From an uncultured Bacteroidales bacterium (GTDB lineage: Bacteria; Bacteroidota; Bacteroidia; Bacteroidales; Bacteroidaceae), in contig CALCHR010000156.1 of NCBI GenBank assembly GCA_937901185.1, positions 1-35,480 of the forward strand: 35,480 nt of DNA, read 5' to 3'. Below, piece by piece: positions 24,855 through 34,134 of this stretch (its first letter is position 1; every line of letters starts with the position of its first letter). A program made the translations under genes and the position numbers. The notes beneath the pieces are model-generated. The model saw nothing but the letters and a program-made list of their open reading frames with translations. It made no database searches and was not told where the DNA came from.

Positions 24855-25589
24855 ATGTCAGTAATATTAGAAGTATGCGCCGGCAGTTATCGTAGTGCTT
24901 TGGCTGCTGCTGCAGGTGGCGCAGATAGAATAGAATTATGTTCAGGACTTTCAGAAGGAGGTTTGACTCCATCTTATGGAGTGTTACGTGCGGCTCTGCA
25001 GATACCCAATTTAAAGAAGCATGTATTGATACGCCCTCGTAGTGGTGATTTTTTATATTCGCATGATGAGTTGTTGGTAATGGCTGATGATGTTGCTCTA
25101 GCTGCAGATCTGGGAGCAGATGGAGTAGTAATAGGGGCTTTGACCAAAGATGGAGATGTTGATATGGATGCGATGGGATTGTTGATGGAAAGGTCGGTTT
25201 ATATGGATGTTACTTTTCATCGAGCCATTGATGTCTGTAGAAATCCATTGAAGGCTTTAGAAGATATAATATCATTAGGCTGTCATCATGTTTTAACTTC
25301 CGGTCAAGCTGCAACAGCTGAAGATGGTGTGTCGTTAATTAAAAAGATGGTGGAAGTTGCAGCCGGTAGAATCAGTATTATGCCAGGATGTGGAGTAGCT
25401 CCTTCAAATGTTGCTAAGATAGTTCGCGAGACAGGAGTGTATGAAATACATGCTTCTGCCAAAGGTATCGTAAATAGTCTCATGGAATTTAGACATCCAG
25501 GAGTCTCTATGGGAAATAAAGGAACAGATGAATATGCTTGTGTGGAAACCTTGCAAACTATAGTAGAAGAGCTGAAAGGACAACTATAA
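24855..25589 (+). CDS. cutC: CutC family protein
   Basis: The 244-residue TIM-barrel protein has the family signature LEVCAGSYRSALAAAAGGAD then RIELCSGLSEGGLTPSYG at the N-terminus, LIRPRSGDFLYS, GADGVVIGALTKDGDVD, TFHRAIDV and LTSGQAATAEDGV. CutC was linked to copper tolerance in E. coli, but that link has been questioned, and the real reaction is unknown. It is followed by uvrB after four bases, so the two are cotranscribed; a link between them is not obvious. Length is usual. Confidence 0.93.
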   Translation: MSVILEVCAGSYRSALAAAAGGADRIELCSGLSEGGLTPSYGVLRAALQIPNLKKHVLIRPRSGDFLYSHDELLVMADDVALAADLGADGVVIGALTKDGDVDMDAMGLLMERSVYMDVTFHRAIDVCRNPLKALEDIISLGCHHVLTSGQAATAEDGVSLIKKMVEVAAGRISIMPGCGVAPSNVAKIVRETGVYEIHASAKGIVNSLMEFRHPGVSMGNKGTDEYACVETLQTIVEELKGQL

Positions 25590-25593
25590 ATAA

Positions 25594-27612
25594 ATGGCTA
25601 ATAGTTTCAAAATACATTCGGACTATTTGCCTACAGGCGACCAACCTGAGGCAATTAAAGAGTTGACTGAGGGTGTCCTTTCAGGTTGTCCTGCACAAAC
25701 TTTATTGGGTGTGACAGGATCGGGGAAAACCTTTACAGTGGCAAATGTTATAGCCAATGTTGGTAAGCCTACACTAGTGCTTAGTCATAATAAAACCTTG
25801 GCTGCACAATTGTATATGGAGTTTAAGAGCTTCTTTCCGGAGAATGCTGTGGAGTATTATGTATCTTATTATGACTATTATCAACCTGAGGCTTATATAG
25901 CTTCTTCAGATCTTTATATAGAAAAAGATTTAGCCATCAATGAAGAGATTGATAAATTGAGGCTAGCGGCTACCTCGGCTTTGTTGTCAGGAAGGAAAGA
26001 TGTGATTGTAGTTTCTTCAGTTTCTTGTATTTATGGAATGGGGAATCCTTCTGCTTTTTATGAGAATGTAATAGAATTAAAAGTTGGCAGGAAGATTTCT
26101 GTTAATTCATTATTGAACAAACTTTTAGGATGCGTTTATTCTCGTAATGATGTAAATCCTAAGAAGGGTGAGTTCAGAGTGAAAGGAGATACTGTGGAGA
26201 TTTACCTAGCTTATTCTGATGAAAAATTAAGAGTTGTATTCTGGGGTGATGAGATTGAAAGTATAGAGGAAGTTGATGCTGAAACAGGTTATCGTGTTGC
26301 AACTTTTGAAGAGTATAAAGTTTATCCGGCAAATCTATTTTTGACTTCAAAAGAAACTCAAGAACTAGCTATTAGGAAAATTCAAGATGACTTAGTACAA
26401 CAGGTGGATTTCTTTACCAAGAATGGTAAGGAGCTAGAGGCTAAGCGTTTGTCTGAGCGGGTAAACTATGATATAGAGATGATTAGAGAGTTGGGGCACT
26501 GTAGTGGTATAGAAAACTATTCACGCTATTTTGATGGTCGTGAAGCAGGAACGCGCCCTTATTGTTTGTTGGATTTCTTTCCGGAAGATTTCTTGGTTGT
26601 TATAGATGAGAGTCATGTGAGTGTACCTCAGATTCGAGCCATGTATGGTGGAGATAGATCTAGAAAAGAGTCTTTGGTTCAGTATGGTTTTCGCTTGCCT
26701 GCAGCTTTGGATAATCGTCCCTTAATGTTTGATGAATTTAGAGAACTTGTCAAACAAGTTATTTATATAAGTGCTACACCTGCAGAGTATGAACTGGCTG
26801 AAAGTGATGGTGTTATTGTTGAACAATTGATAAGGCCTACAGGCTTGCTTGATCCTCCAATTATTGTGAAGCCAAATAATTATCCGATTGATGATTTAAT
26901 GGAGGAAATCCAAGTTTGTATACAACGTGATGAACGTGTTCTTGTAACAGCCTTATCCAAAAGAATGGCAGAGGAATTATGTGCCTATCTACAAAAGAAT
27001 GGTCTTAGTGCTGCTTATATCCATAGCGATGTGGATACATTAGAACGTGTACAAATTATGGATGACTTGCGTATGGGAATTTATCAAGTACTTGTAGGTG
27101 TTAATTTATTACGTGAGGGATTGGATTTGCCTGAAGTTTCTTTAGTTGCAATATTAGATGCAGATAAAGAGGGTTTCTTGCGTTCGTTGCGTTCATTGAC
27201 TCAGACCGCAGGGCGTGCTGCACGAAATGTGAATGGACGAGTTATAATGTATGCAAATAAAATAACTCCTTCGATGCAGATGACCATAGATGAGACAGAG
27301 CGGCGGCGTATGAAACAATTGAAGTATAATGAAGAACACGGTATAGTTCCTCGTCAAGTAAAGAAAAACGTATCTTCGGGTGATTTGATTCCTGCAAAAA
27401 GAAATAATGCCATTCCATCTTATGCTGCGGATGATTCTCGTATTCAGATAATGGCTGCAGACGAAAAGGTGGAGTATAATGTTCGTGGAGAGTCTAGGGA
27501 AGTGAGAATTGAGCGTTTGAAACGGCAGATGAAAGAAGCCGCAGATAAGTTGGACTTTATAACTGCGGCTCAATTAAGAGATGAAATATTAAACTTAGAA
27601 AAGGGTATTTAG
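25594..27612 (+). CDS. uvrB: UvrABC excinuclease subunit B
   Basis: The 672-residue helicase-like protein verifies DNA damage after UvrA loading and forms the pre-incision complex with UvrC. Walker A GVTGSGKT (39-46), the beta-hairpin tip YYDYYQPEAY (92-101), the VIDESH Walker B motif, ISATPAEYEL, and the late motifs NLLREGLDLPEV and QTAGRAARN are all visible. The C-terminal UVR motif (about 635-670, RLKRQMKEAADKLDF) contacts UvrC. Length is normal. It follows cutC by four bases. Its TAG stop overlaps the TAA of the convergent lipoprotein gene. Confidence 0.97.
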   Translation: MANSFKIHSDYLPTGDQPEAIKELTEGVLSGCPAQTLLGVTGSGKTFTVANVIANVGKPTLVLSHNKTLAAQLYMEFKSFFPENAVEYYVSYYDYYQPEAYIASSDLYIEKDLAINEEIDKLRLAATSALLSGRKDVIVVSSVSCIYGMGNPSAFYENVIELKVGRKISVNSLLNKLLGCVYSRNDVNPKKGEFRVKGDTVEIYLAYSDEKLRVVFWGDEIESIEEVDAETGYRVATFEEYKVYPANLFLTSKETQELAIRKIQDDLVQQVDFFTKNGKELEAKRLSERVNYDIEMIRELGHCSGIENYSRYFDGREAGTRPYCLLDFFPEDFLVVIDESHVSVPQIRAMYGGDRSRKESLVQYGFRLPAALDNRPLMFDEFRELVKQVIYISATPAEYELAESDGVIVEQLIRPTGLLDPPIIVKPNNYPIDDLMEEIQVCIQRDERVLVTALSKRMAEELCAYLQKNGLSAAYIHSDVDTLERVQIMDDLRMGIYQVLVGVNLLREGLDLPEVSLVAILDADKEGFLRSLRSLTQTAGRAARNVNGRVIMYANKITPSMQMTIDETERRRMKQLKYNEEHGIVPRQVKKNVSSGDLIPAKRNNAIPSYAADDSRIQIMAADEKVEYNVRGESREVRIERLKRQMKEAADKLDFITAAQLRDEILNLEKGI

Positions 27613-27995
27613 AGACGAACCATCCTTAAAGTATACCTAGAGCGGTAGGAATAATCGTTTATATCTAATACCATGTAGTCAGAGTCTCCTTGTCTGATGT
27701 CTGCTCGGATGTCTTCGTAACCATCACCATTGAAGTCAACATAGAGATAGTGTCCTTTTACATCCCAATAACCATTTTCATAGAAACCATAATCCCCTTG
27801 AACATAAAATTCCCCATCTGGATAAAAAATCATAATATCTCCATAATAATAAGGGCATTCACCTTTATATGTAGATATTTCTACAATTCTCCACTCTCCA
27901 TCTATAAACCAATAATCTTCTTCGCAGGAAGAAAAAGTGAATATAGTTGTTAATAGTAAAAGGAGAAGAATCCCATTCTTCTTGAAACCATTCAT
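27609..27995 (-). CDS. Small acidic lipoprotein of unknown function
   Basis: The 128-residue product has a lipoprotein signal (lipobox FSSC, C24) followed by a mature part of about 104 residues, very rich in Tyr, Asp, Glu and Gly, with alternating aromatic strands (GDIMIFYPDGEFYVQGDYGF, GYWDVKGHYLYVDFNGDGYE). This resembles the small lipocalin-like or META-type beta-barrel lipoproteins of Bacteroidales, but no family is certain. DFNGDGYED looks like a calcium-binding loop. It lies 55 bases after lepA on the same strand and may be cotranscribed. Its stop overlaps that of uvrB, leaving no room for a terminator between the convergent genes. Confidence 0.8.
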   Translation of the reverse strand: MNGFKKNGILLLLLLTTIFTFSSCEEDYWFIDGEWRIVEISTYKGECPYYYGDIMIFYPDGEFYVQGDYGFYENGYWDVKGHYLYVDFNGDGYEDIRADIRQGDSDYMVLDINDYSYRSRYTLRMVRL

Positions 27996-28050
27996 ATGTA
28001 AATCAATCTTGATATGAGGTTGGTGTAATTATTTATGAAGAGATTTAAGT

Positions 28051-29832
28051 TTAGTCTAATTTTAGAACTGCTAAAAATGCCTTTTGTGGAACTTGGACAT
28101 TTCCAATTTCTTTCATTCTCTTTTTACCACGTTTCTGTTTCTCTAGCAATTTGCGTTTGCGGCTGATATCACCACCATAGCACTTTGCTGTTACGTCTTT
28201 GCGCACTTGCTTAACAGTCTCTCTCGCAATAATCTTTGCTCCGATGGCTGCTTGAATTGCTATATCAAATTGTTGGCGTGGTAATAACTCTTTTAATTTT
28301 TCACATATTCTTCGGCCAAAATATACAGAATTGTCAACATGGGTTAGGGTGGAGAGGGCATCTACGGGTTCTCCGTTCAGTAAGATGTCAAGTTTGATAA
28401 GTTTAGATGGTCTGAATCCTAATGGATGATAATCGAACGAGGCATAGCCTTTGGAAATGCTCTTAAGTTTGTCATAGAAATCAATTACTATTTCAGCCAA
28501 AGGCATATCATAATAGAGTTCTACACGATTTCCAGAAACATATTCTTGTTTGATAAGTTCTCCACGTTTACCTAAACAGAGAGTCATAATGTTCCCTATA
28601 TAGTCAGTCTTAGTAATGATACTGGCACGGATGTATGGCTCTTCAATATGGTCTATTTCTGTGATTTCTGGCATGCCGGCAGGGTTATGCACCTCTTTCA
28701 TTTCACCATGTTTGTCATATACTTTATAGCTAACATTAGGTACTGTTGTGATGACATTCATGTTGAATTCTCGGTCTAGGCGTTCTTGGATAATCTCCAT
28801 GTGTAGCAATCCAAGAAAACCGCATCTGAATCCAAACCCTAAGGCAACTGAACTTTCAGGTTGGAAAGTCAGAGATGCATCGTTGAGCTGTAATTTCTCA
28901 AGGCTGGCTCTTAGTTGTTCAAAGTCTTCTGTTTCTATCGGGTATACACCAGCGAAGACCATTGGTTTTACTTCTTCAAATCCTTCAATGGCTTTTTTAC
29001 AAGGATTGAGAAGATGGGTAATTGTATCACCAACCTTTACTTCTGTGGCTGTTTTTATGCCGGATACGATATAGCCTACATCTCCACAGCTAAGTTCCTT
29101 TCTTGGGGATAAATCCATTTTGAGAACTCCTATCTCATCTGCAGAATATTTCTTCTCAGTATTAAAGAATAATACTTCTTCGCCACTCTTGATTTTTCCA
29201 TTGACAATTTTGAAATAGGCAATAATACCTCGGAACGGATTGAATACAGAGTCGAAGATAAGAGCTTGTAGCGGGGCTTCCGGATCTCCTTCAGGATGCG
29301 GAATCCGCTCGCAAACAGCTCGTAAAATGTCTTCTACACCTTGGCCGGTTTTTCCAGACGCACGGATAATTTCTTCTCGTTTACACCCTAATAACTCGAT
29401 AATTTCATCTTCAACTTCTTCCGGCATGCTATTTGCCATGTCGCACTTATTAAGTACAGGAATTATTTCCAGGTCATGCTCAATTGCCATGTAGAGGTTG
29501 GAAATGGTCTGTGCTTGTACGCCTTGAGTGCTATCTACAATCAGAAGACAGCCTTCACAAGCGGCAATAGATCTGGAGACTTCATAGGAAAAGTCTACGT
29601 GTCCCGGAGTGTCAATTAAATTAAGAACATAATTTTCTCCGTCCAATTGATAATTCATTTGGATAGCATGGCTCTTAATAGTAATTCCTCTCTCTTTTTC
29701 GAGGTCCATATCGTCCAGCATTTGTCCCTGGGTGACCTCTATGGTTTTTGTATATTCCAAGAGTCTGTCTGCTAAGGTACTTTTTCCGTGGTCGATATGA
29801 GCGATGATACAGAAGTTGCGGATATTCTTCAT
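28051..29832 (-). CDS. lepA: Elongation factor 4 (LepA GTPase)
   Basis: The 593-residue translational GTPase opens MKNIRNFCIIAHIDHGKSTL (G1 loop). IDTPGH and NKCD complete the nucleotide pocket. A domain II, domains III and V like those of EF-G, and the LepA-specific C-terminal domain with RKRKLLEKQKRGKKRMK (about 558-574) follow. It binds stalled ribosomes and has been linked to back-translocation and 30S assembly; its exact role is debated. No leader peptide is seen. It is the last of the clpC-rfbC-lepA run (27 bases after rfbC), ahead of the lipoprotein gene. Confidence 0.97.
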   Translation of the reverse strand: MKNIRNFCIIAHIDHGKSTLADRLLEYTKTIEVTQGQMLDDMDLEKERGITIKSHAIQMNYQLDGENYVLNLIDTPGHVDFSYEVSRSIAACEGCLLIVDSTQGVQAQTISNLYMAIEHDLEIIPVLNKCDMANSMPEEVEDEIIELLGCKREEIIRASGKTGQGVEDILRAVCERIPHPEGDPEAPLQALIFDSVFNPFRGIIAYFKIVNGKIKSGEEVLFFNTEKKYSADEIGVLKMDLSPRKELSCGDVGYIVSGIKTATEVKVGDTITHLLNPCKKAIEGFEEVKPMVFAGVYPIETEDFEQLRASLEKLQLNDASLTFQPESSVALGFGFRCGFLGLLHMEIIQERLDREFNMNVITTVPNVSYKVYDKHGEMKEVHNPAGMPEITEIDHIEEPYIRASIITKTDYIGNIMTLCLGKRGELIKQEYVSGNRVELYYDMPLAEIVIDFYDKLKSISKGYASFDYHPLGFRPSKLIKLDILLNGEPVDALSTLTHVDNSVYFGRRICEKLKELLPRQQFDIAIQAAIGAKIIARETVKQVRKDVTAKCYGGDISRKRKLLEKQKRGKKRMKEIGNVQVPQKAFLAVLKLD

Positions 29833-29859
29833 TACTATGATGTACTTATAAGATTTGAC

Positions 29860-30414
29860 TTAGAATTTTTCAGCTTTTAGGAAAGAAACAGCATGAAGTA
29901 AATCTTTTTCGGAAAGAATGAGCTGTTCGCTATCCATGATGGGCCATTGGATATTGAGTGTTGGGTCATTGTATAAAATGCTGCATTCGGCTTCTGGGGC
30001 ATAGCAATTATCTACTTTGTAAACAAATACAGCTGTGGGAGAAAGGACTTGAAAACCATGTGCAAAGCCGCGTGGAATAAATAGTTGTCTGTTATTTTCT
30101 TCCGTAAGTTCTACTGCAATATATTTGCCAAATGTCTCAGATTCTTTTCTTAAATCAACAGCCACATCTAACACTTTTCCTGAGAGCACTCTAACTAGTT
30201 TGGCTTGAGAGTATGCCCCTTTTTGGTAGTGAAGGCCACGTAACACTCCGTAAGAAGATTTAGATTGGTTGTCTTGCAAGAAATGGACATCATAACCTAT
30301 ATTCTTGTTGAAGTCTTCCTCTCTCCATGTCTCCATGAAATATCCTCGGTCGTCTTTGAACAACTTTGGTTCTAGAATCCATACATCTTTAATCTCAGTC
30401 TGTATATAATTCAT
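29860..30414 (-). CDS. rfbC: dTDP-4-dehydrorhamnose 3,5-epimerase
   Basis: The 184-residue cupin enzyme makes the dTDP-L-rhamnose precursor dTDP-4-dehydro-L-rhamnose. Motifs: DDRGYFMETW, the active-site loop LRGLHYQKGAYSQAKLVRV (catalytic H62), FIPRGFAHGFQVLSPTAVFVYKVDNCY (given here as its two parts FIPRGFAHGF and VFVYKVDNCY) and the WPI motif. Length is usual. The other rhamnose genes (rfbA, rfbB, rfbD) are absent from the window, so rfbC is an orphan placed between clpC (33 bases) and lepA (27 bases), implying cotranscription with a protease and a translation factor gene. Confidence 0.95.
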   Translation of the reverse strand: MNYIQTEIKDVWILEPKLFKDDRGYFMETWREEDFNKNIGYDVHFLQDNQSKSSYGVLRGLHYQKGAYSQAKLVRVLSGKVLDVAVDLRKESETFGKYIAVELTEENNRQLFIPRGFAHGFQVLSPTAVFVYKVDNCYAPEAECSILYNDPTLNIQWPIMDSEQLILSEKDLLHAVSFLKAEKF

Positions 30415-30447
30415 AAATCCTATTATATGAAATAAGAATGGATATTT

Positions 30448-32958
30448 TTAATCGTTATTTAATAAGCACAAATTGTCAGCTTCTTTGTTTATACCTATTT
30501 TCAAAACTTTGTTGCTTTGTGCTTCGTCATTCATTAGCACATCGCAGAGTAAGTCTTCTAGATAGGTCTGAATGGTACGTTTAAGAGCACGTGCGCCATA
30601 TTTTTTGTCAAATCCCTTCTGAGAAATAAAGTCTTCAGCTTCAGATGTTAAATGAAGTTCGTATCCCAGCAGTTCAAGTCGCTTACGGATAAACGTAATT
30701 TCCAACTTTGCTATTTCTTTAATATGATTTTCCGAGAGGGATTCAAACATTACTATCTCGTCTAAACGGTTAAGAAACTCTGGAGCAAATTGTCTCTGCA
30801 GGGATTTCATAACAATGGCTTGTTGTTTCTTTGCGTCTACAGCATCGCTCAAATTGAATCCGATGCCGTTTCCATAATCAAGAATTTGGCGGCTTCCGCA
30901 GTTGGAGGTCATGACGATGATGGTATTTCTGAAATCCACAGTTCTTCCATTGCCATCTGTCATGCGTCCTTCGTCCATCACTTGTAATAACATGTTGAAG
31001 ACCTCCGGATGAGCCTTTTCTATTTCGTCTAGGAGAATAACAGAGTAGGGGTGGCGTCTTACTTTTTCTGTCAATTGTCCGCCTTCATCATAACCTACAT
31101 ATCCCGGAGGAGCTCCTAAGAGTCTGCTAGAGGTATGTTTTTCGCTATATTCGCTCATGTCGATACGGATGAGGGCGTCGGCTTTTCCAAAGAGATGCAT
31201 TGCCAAGGTTTTAACCAAATGGGTTTTGCCAACACCTGTAGGACCGACAAACAGAAAGGTACCAATAGGTCTATCCGGACTCTTTAGGCCTAGGCGATTT
31301 CTGATGAGGCATTTAGATACTTGTTTGATCGCCTCGGTCTGTGCAACAACGTTTCTGCTTAATTCAGCTTGAAGCCCCTGTAGCTTGTGCTTCTCTTCTT
31401 GCTTGATCTGACTGACCGGCACACCTGCAGCTAAGGATACCACTTCTGCTATGTCGTTGGAATTTATTTGAATACGAACTTCAGTTCTATTTTTTCTCCA
31501 AGTCTCTTCTATCTCCTTTAGCTCTTTTTCTGCAGTGAGAATAAGGTCTCTTAGACGTGCAGCCTCTTCGTAATCTTGTCCTTGTGCTGCAGCATTCTTT
31601 TTCTTTTTTAACTCTTCAATATAGGCAATCTTTTCCTTAGTTTCTAATGGTGTTCCGGCATTGATAAGTTGTGCTTTGCTGCCGGCTTCATCCATTGCGT
31701 CAATAGCTTTATCAGGTAGGGCTCGATGGCTGATATAGCGTTCTGTCAATTTGACACAGGCTTCAATAGCTTCGTCTGAGAATACCACATTATGGAAATC
31801 TTCATATCGTTCCTTTATGCCATGAAGAATTTGGAGAGTTTCTTCAACGGTGGGTGGCTCAACTATGATTTTCTGGAAACGTCTTTCTAGGGCACCATCT
31901 TTTTCTATGCTCTTGCGATACTCGTCCATGGTCGTAGCTCCGATACATTGCATCTCTCCGCGAGCTAGGGCCGGTTTCAAAATGTTGGCAGCATCCATAC
32001 TTCCGGGAGTTGAACCTGCTCCCACAATGGTGTGCAACTCGTCAATGAAAAGAATTATCTCAGGATGATTCTTTAGCTCATTCATCAAGCGGCGTAGACG
32101 CTCCTCAAACTGACCTCTGTATTGAGTGCCGGCCACAATGGCTGTCATATCAAGTGCTACCAAGCGTTTGCCAATAAGCGGTTTAGGTGCTTTCTTGTTT
32201 GCAATAAGCTGAGCTAATCCTTCCACAATAGCGCTTTTCCCAACACCAGGCAATCCGATTAGTACCGGATTGTTTTTTCCACGGCGGCATAGGATTTGTG
32301 CTAATCTGATAATCTCATTTTCTCTACCCACTACAGGATCTAAGATGCCTTCCTCAGCTTTGTGAGTAAGGTCAATTCCAAAGTTGTCTATTGTGGGAGT
32401 GTCTGAAGAATTTTCTTTCCTTTGAAAATTCTCAGTTGTAGTGTGGGATGTGTTTCTCTTCTTTTCAGATTGTTGAAAGTCCTCAGTGTCGTCTATTTCT
32501 CCAAATCCATATCCGGCATGGGTTTGTGGCTGTCTTCCTAAAACAGCCAATACTTTCTCGTAAGTAATCCCCAAATTATTCATTACCTTCTTGCCGGAGT
32601 TGTCAGTGTCATGCAGTATGGCCAGGAACAGGTGTCTTTCTTCGACAATGCTTTTCCCTTCCATGCGTGCTTCTAAAAGACAGAGTCTAAGAATGCGGGT
32701 AGCTTCTTCTGTTAAGGTCGTAGAGGTGCTATCTATCTCTTCTGGAAATACAGAATTGTCATCTAATCCTGTGGCTTGGTGGATTTCGTTTGGAGATATT
32801 CCTGATTCCTGAAGTGTGGCAAATAGCGTTTCATTTTTCTCTTGCAAGAGGGCCAATAGCAGATGGATAGCTCTTACCGATGTCTCGTGTAATCGCTGCG
32901 CCTCGGTTTTGCTTATTTCGAGTATTCGGGCAAGCCCGGATGTTAGTTCGTATCTCAT
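30448..32958 (-). CDS. clpC: Clp protease ATPase subunit ClpC
   Basis: The 836-residue AAA+ unfoldase feeds proteins to ClpP. Domain order: two-repeat Clp N domain (about 1-145), AAA1 with Walker A GLPGVGKS (235-242) and Walker B ILFIDELHT, a middle part with a UVR motif (AAQGQDYEEAARLRDLI) that marks ClpC rather than ClpB, AAA2 with GPTGVGKT and VILLDEIEKAHPEV, and a C-terminal D2-small domain. The IGF tripeptide in GNGIGFNLSD is the loop that docks on ClpP, so a protease partner is expected. A strong promoter and a four-site palindrome array lie upstream. Length is normal. ClpB is excluded by the short middle domain. Confidence 0.95.
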   Translation of the reverse strand: MRYELTSGLARILEISKTEAQRLHETSVRAIHLLLALLQEKNETLFATLQESGISPNEIHQATGLDDNSVFPEEIDSTSTTLTEEATRILRLCLLEARMEGKSIVEERHLFLAILHDTDNSGKKVMNNLGITYEKVLAVLGRQPQTHAGYGFGEIDDTEDFQQSEKKRNTSHTTTENFQRKENSSDTPTIDNFGIDLTHKAEEGILDPVVGRENEIIRLAQILCRRGKNNPVLIGLPGVGKSAIVEGLAQLIANKKAPKPLIGKRLVALDMTAIVAGTQYRGQFEERLRRLMNELKNHPEIILFIDELHTIVGAGSTPGSMDAANILKPALARGEMQCIGATTMDEYRKSIEKDGALERRFQKIIVEPPTVEETLQILHGIKERYEDFHNVVFSDEAIEACVKLTERYISHRALPDKAIDAMDEAGSKAQLINAGTPLETKEKIAYIEELKKKKNAAAQGQDYEEAARLRDLILTAEKELKEIEETWRKNRTEVRIQINSNDIAEVVSLAAGVPVSQIKQEEKHKLQGLQAELSRNVVAQTEAIKQVSKCLIRNRLGLKSPDRPIGTFLFVGPTGVGKTHLVKTLAMHLFGKADALIRIDMSEYSEKHTSSRLLGAPPGYVGYDEGGQLTEKVRRHPYSVILLDEIEKAHPEVFNMLLQVMDEGRMTDGNGRTVDFRNTIIVMTSNCGSRQILDYGNGIGFNLSDAVDAKKQQAIVMKSLQRQFAPEFLNRLDEIVMFESLSENHIKEIAKLEITFIRKRLELLGYELHLTSEAEDFISQKGFDKKYGARALKRTIQTYLEDLLCDVLMNDEAQSNKVLKIGINKEADNLCLLNND

Positions 32959-33008
32959 AGCAATGTCGATAGTTATGTCGTTGTAGTTTTTGTTGTTTTT
33001 TTATCTGA

Positions 33009-33040
33009 CAAAGATACACATTTGTTTGAACATAGACAAA
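33009..33040 (-). promoter_or_regulatory. Consensus Bacteroides promoter for clpC
   Basis: On the minus strand TTTG (33037-33040), 20 bases and TATCTTTG (33009-33016) match the Bacteroides promoter perfectly. The -7 box is 50 bases before the clpC ATG, so the leader is about 43 bases. Confidence 0.85.
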
Positions 33041-33073
33041 AGGATATAAAAGCTTTAGAAATTTCAGTCGGTT

Positions 33074-33159
33074 TGACACAAAAGTTTCATGCACATGACA
33101 CAAAAGTGTCATGCATTCTTGATACAAAAATTTCATGATAGAATGATACGGAAATGTGA
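33074..33159 (-). promoter_or_regulatory. Array of four TGACAC-N4-GTGTCA-like sites upstream of clpC
   Basis: Sites start at 33074, 33096, 33120 and 33144, spaced 22, 24 and 24 bp. The second (33096-33111) is a perfect palindrome TGACACAAAAGTGTCA; the first and third have one or two changes, the fourth more. Each fits TGAYAC-N4-RTKTSA. The array starts 34 bases upstream of the -33 box. Neither the HrcA CIRCE box nor the CtsR box matches. It may bind an activator of the clpC promoter. Confidence 0.7.
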
Positions 33160-33296
33160 ACAAGATATTAAAATGTAGAGTAGTTAATATCTATATAGAT
33201 TGACATCGTTCTTATTCTATGTTTGTTTGGTTTGAATTATAAGAATGAATTTCTCATACTGAAATTGAGTAACTATTGGTTTGCATAGATCGAAAA

Positions 33297-33327
33297 CAAA
33301 AAAAGGAAGAAGCCATAGCTCCTTCCT
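33297..33327 (-). terminator. Terminator after the outer-membrane protein gene
   Basis: Ten-base arms (33304-33313 and 33318-33327) pair on the minus strand with one G-U wobble, followed by a U run (A run at 33297-33304). It lies about 30 bases after the stop at 33357. Confidence 0.8.
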
Positions 33328-33356
33328 ACAGATTAGAATCATATAAGCATTGAATA

Positions 33357-34025
33357 TTAAATGCCTATGCCAAATTGGAACGCAAAATTGTTGAGTCTGA
33401 TATTTTTGGATATTCTGTTAATGTCTAATTTATAACCTACACCAAAAGAAAATTCTTTATATTTTAGAGAAGCACCAATTTGCCAGCCTACATTGAATAA
33501 TTTCCATTTATTAGATCCTAACTCGTCGTTTCCTAGCAAATTGATAGATTCAGTGTTTATATGCTCCCAGTCGTTGTCTTCATCTCTCGCAAATTCCTTG
33601 AGTTTGCATCTGCTAATAATGTTTGATCTAACAAAAAAACCGGTATAGGGCTTAATTGAAAAATTATCATCTAATTTTATTTCGTAAGCAAGGTTTAACG
33701 GAACATAAAGCCCAAAATATTTTGTTCTTTCCTGTAGTTTTTCTTCAAATAGTACATCGTTACTTTCTACCAAGATTAACGCTTTGTCTTTGAAGTTTGT
33801 AAATTTCGTACCAAAGCCAAATTCTACAAAGAAATTGGAGTTTGAAAGTCTTTGGGCTCCCAAAAAATCAATAGAGAATCCTTGTGATGGGTAGTTCCAA
33901 TAATTTTTGTCAATGGCAAATCCCGGTTCGTAAGCAATCTTTATTCCTTTTTGGAAATCAGAATCTTCAGCGAATGCAGCGAAGGAGGCACACAAAGCCA
34001 GAATAAAACTAAATAACTTTTTCAT
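33357..34025 (-). CDS. Outer-membrane beta-barrel protein of unknown function
   Basis: The 222-residue product starts with a signal peptide (MKKLFSFILALCASFAAFAE, cleavage after AFA). The mature chain alternates in a barrel-like way: GFSIDFLGAQRL, FFVEFGFGTKF, YFGLYVPLNLAYEI, IKPYTGFFVRS, WQIGASLKYKEFSFGVGYKL and the terminal NFAFQFGIGI, resembling the 8-strand OmpA-like or PorT-type outer-membrane barrels of Bacteroidetes. No C-terminal peptidoglycan-binding domain is present. An upstream in-frame start at 34073 would put 16 extra residues before the signal, so 34025 is used. A -7 box lies 46 bases upstream. It stands alone on the minus strand, with a terminator at its end. Confidence 0.8.
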   Translation of the reverse strand: MKKLFSFILALCASFAAFAEDSDFQKGIKIAYEPGFAIDKNYWNYPSQGFSIDFLGAQRLSNSNFFVEFGFGTKFTNFKDKALILVESNDVLFEEKLQERTKYFGLYVPLNLAYEIKLDDNFSIKPYTGFFVRSNIISRCKLKEFARDEDNDWEHINTESINLLGNDELGSNKWKLFNVGWQIGASLKYKEFSFGVGYKLDINRISKNIRLNNFAFQFGIGI

Positions 34026-34070
34026 AATAGGTAACTTTTGTGGGTTAATAAAAATATTAAGTTTCTTTTG

Positions 34071-34078
34071 CAAAGTTA
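34071..34078 (-). promoter_or_regulatory. -7 box for the outer-membrane protein gene
   Basis: Minus-strand TAACTTTG fits the consensus and lies 46 bases before the ATG. It is inside a 10-bp inverted repeat: AGGTAACTTT at about 34029-34038 and AAAGTTACCT at about 34072-34081. Confidence 0.55.
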
Positions 34079-34134
34079 CCTCTCTGTCTATCTAAGACCT
34101 AACGTTACTAATAAAATGTGTAAGAGCTGTAAAA

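Noticed and set aside
33041..33163. Minus-strand open frame over the clpC upstream region
   Set aside because: It covers the operator-like array and the promoter and runs into the clpC start in another frame; no protein-like features.
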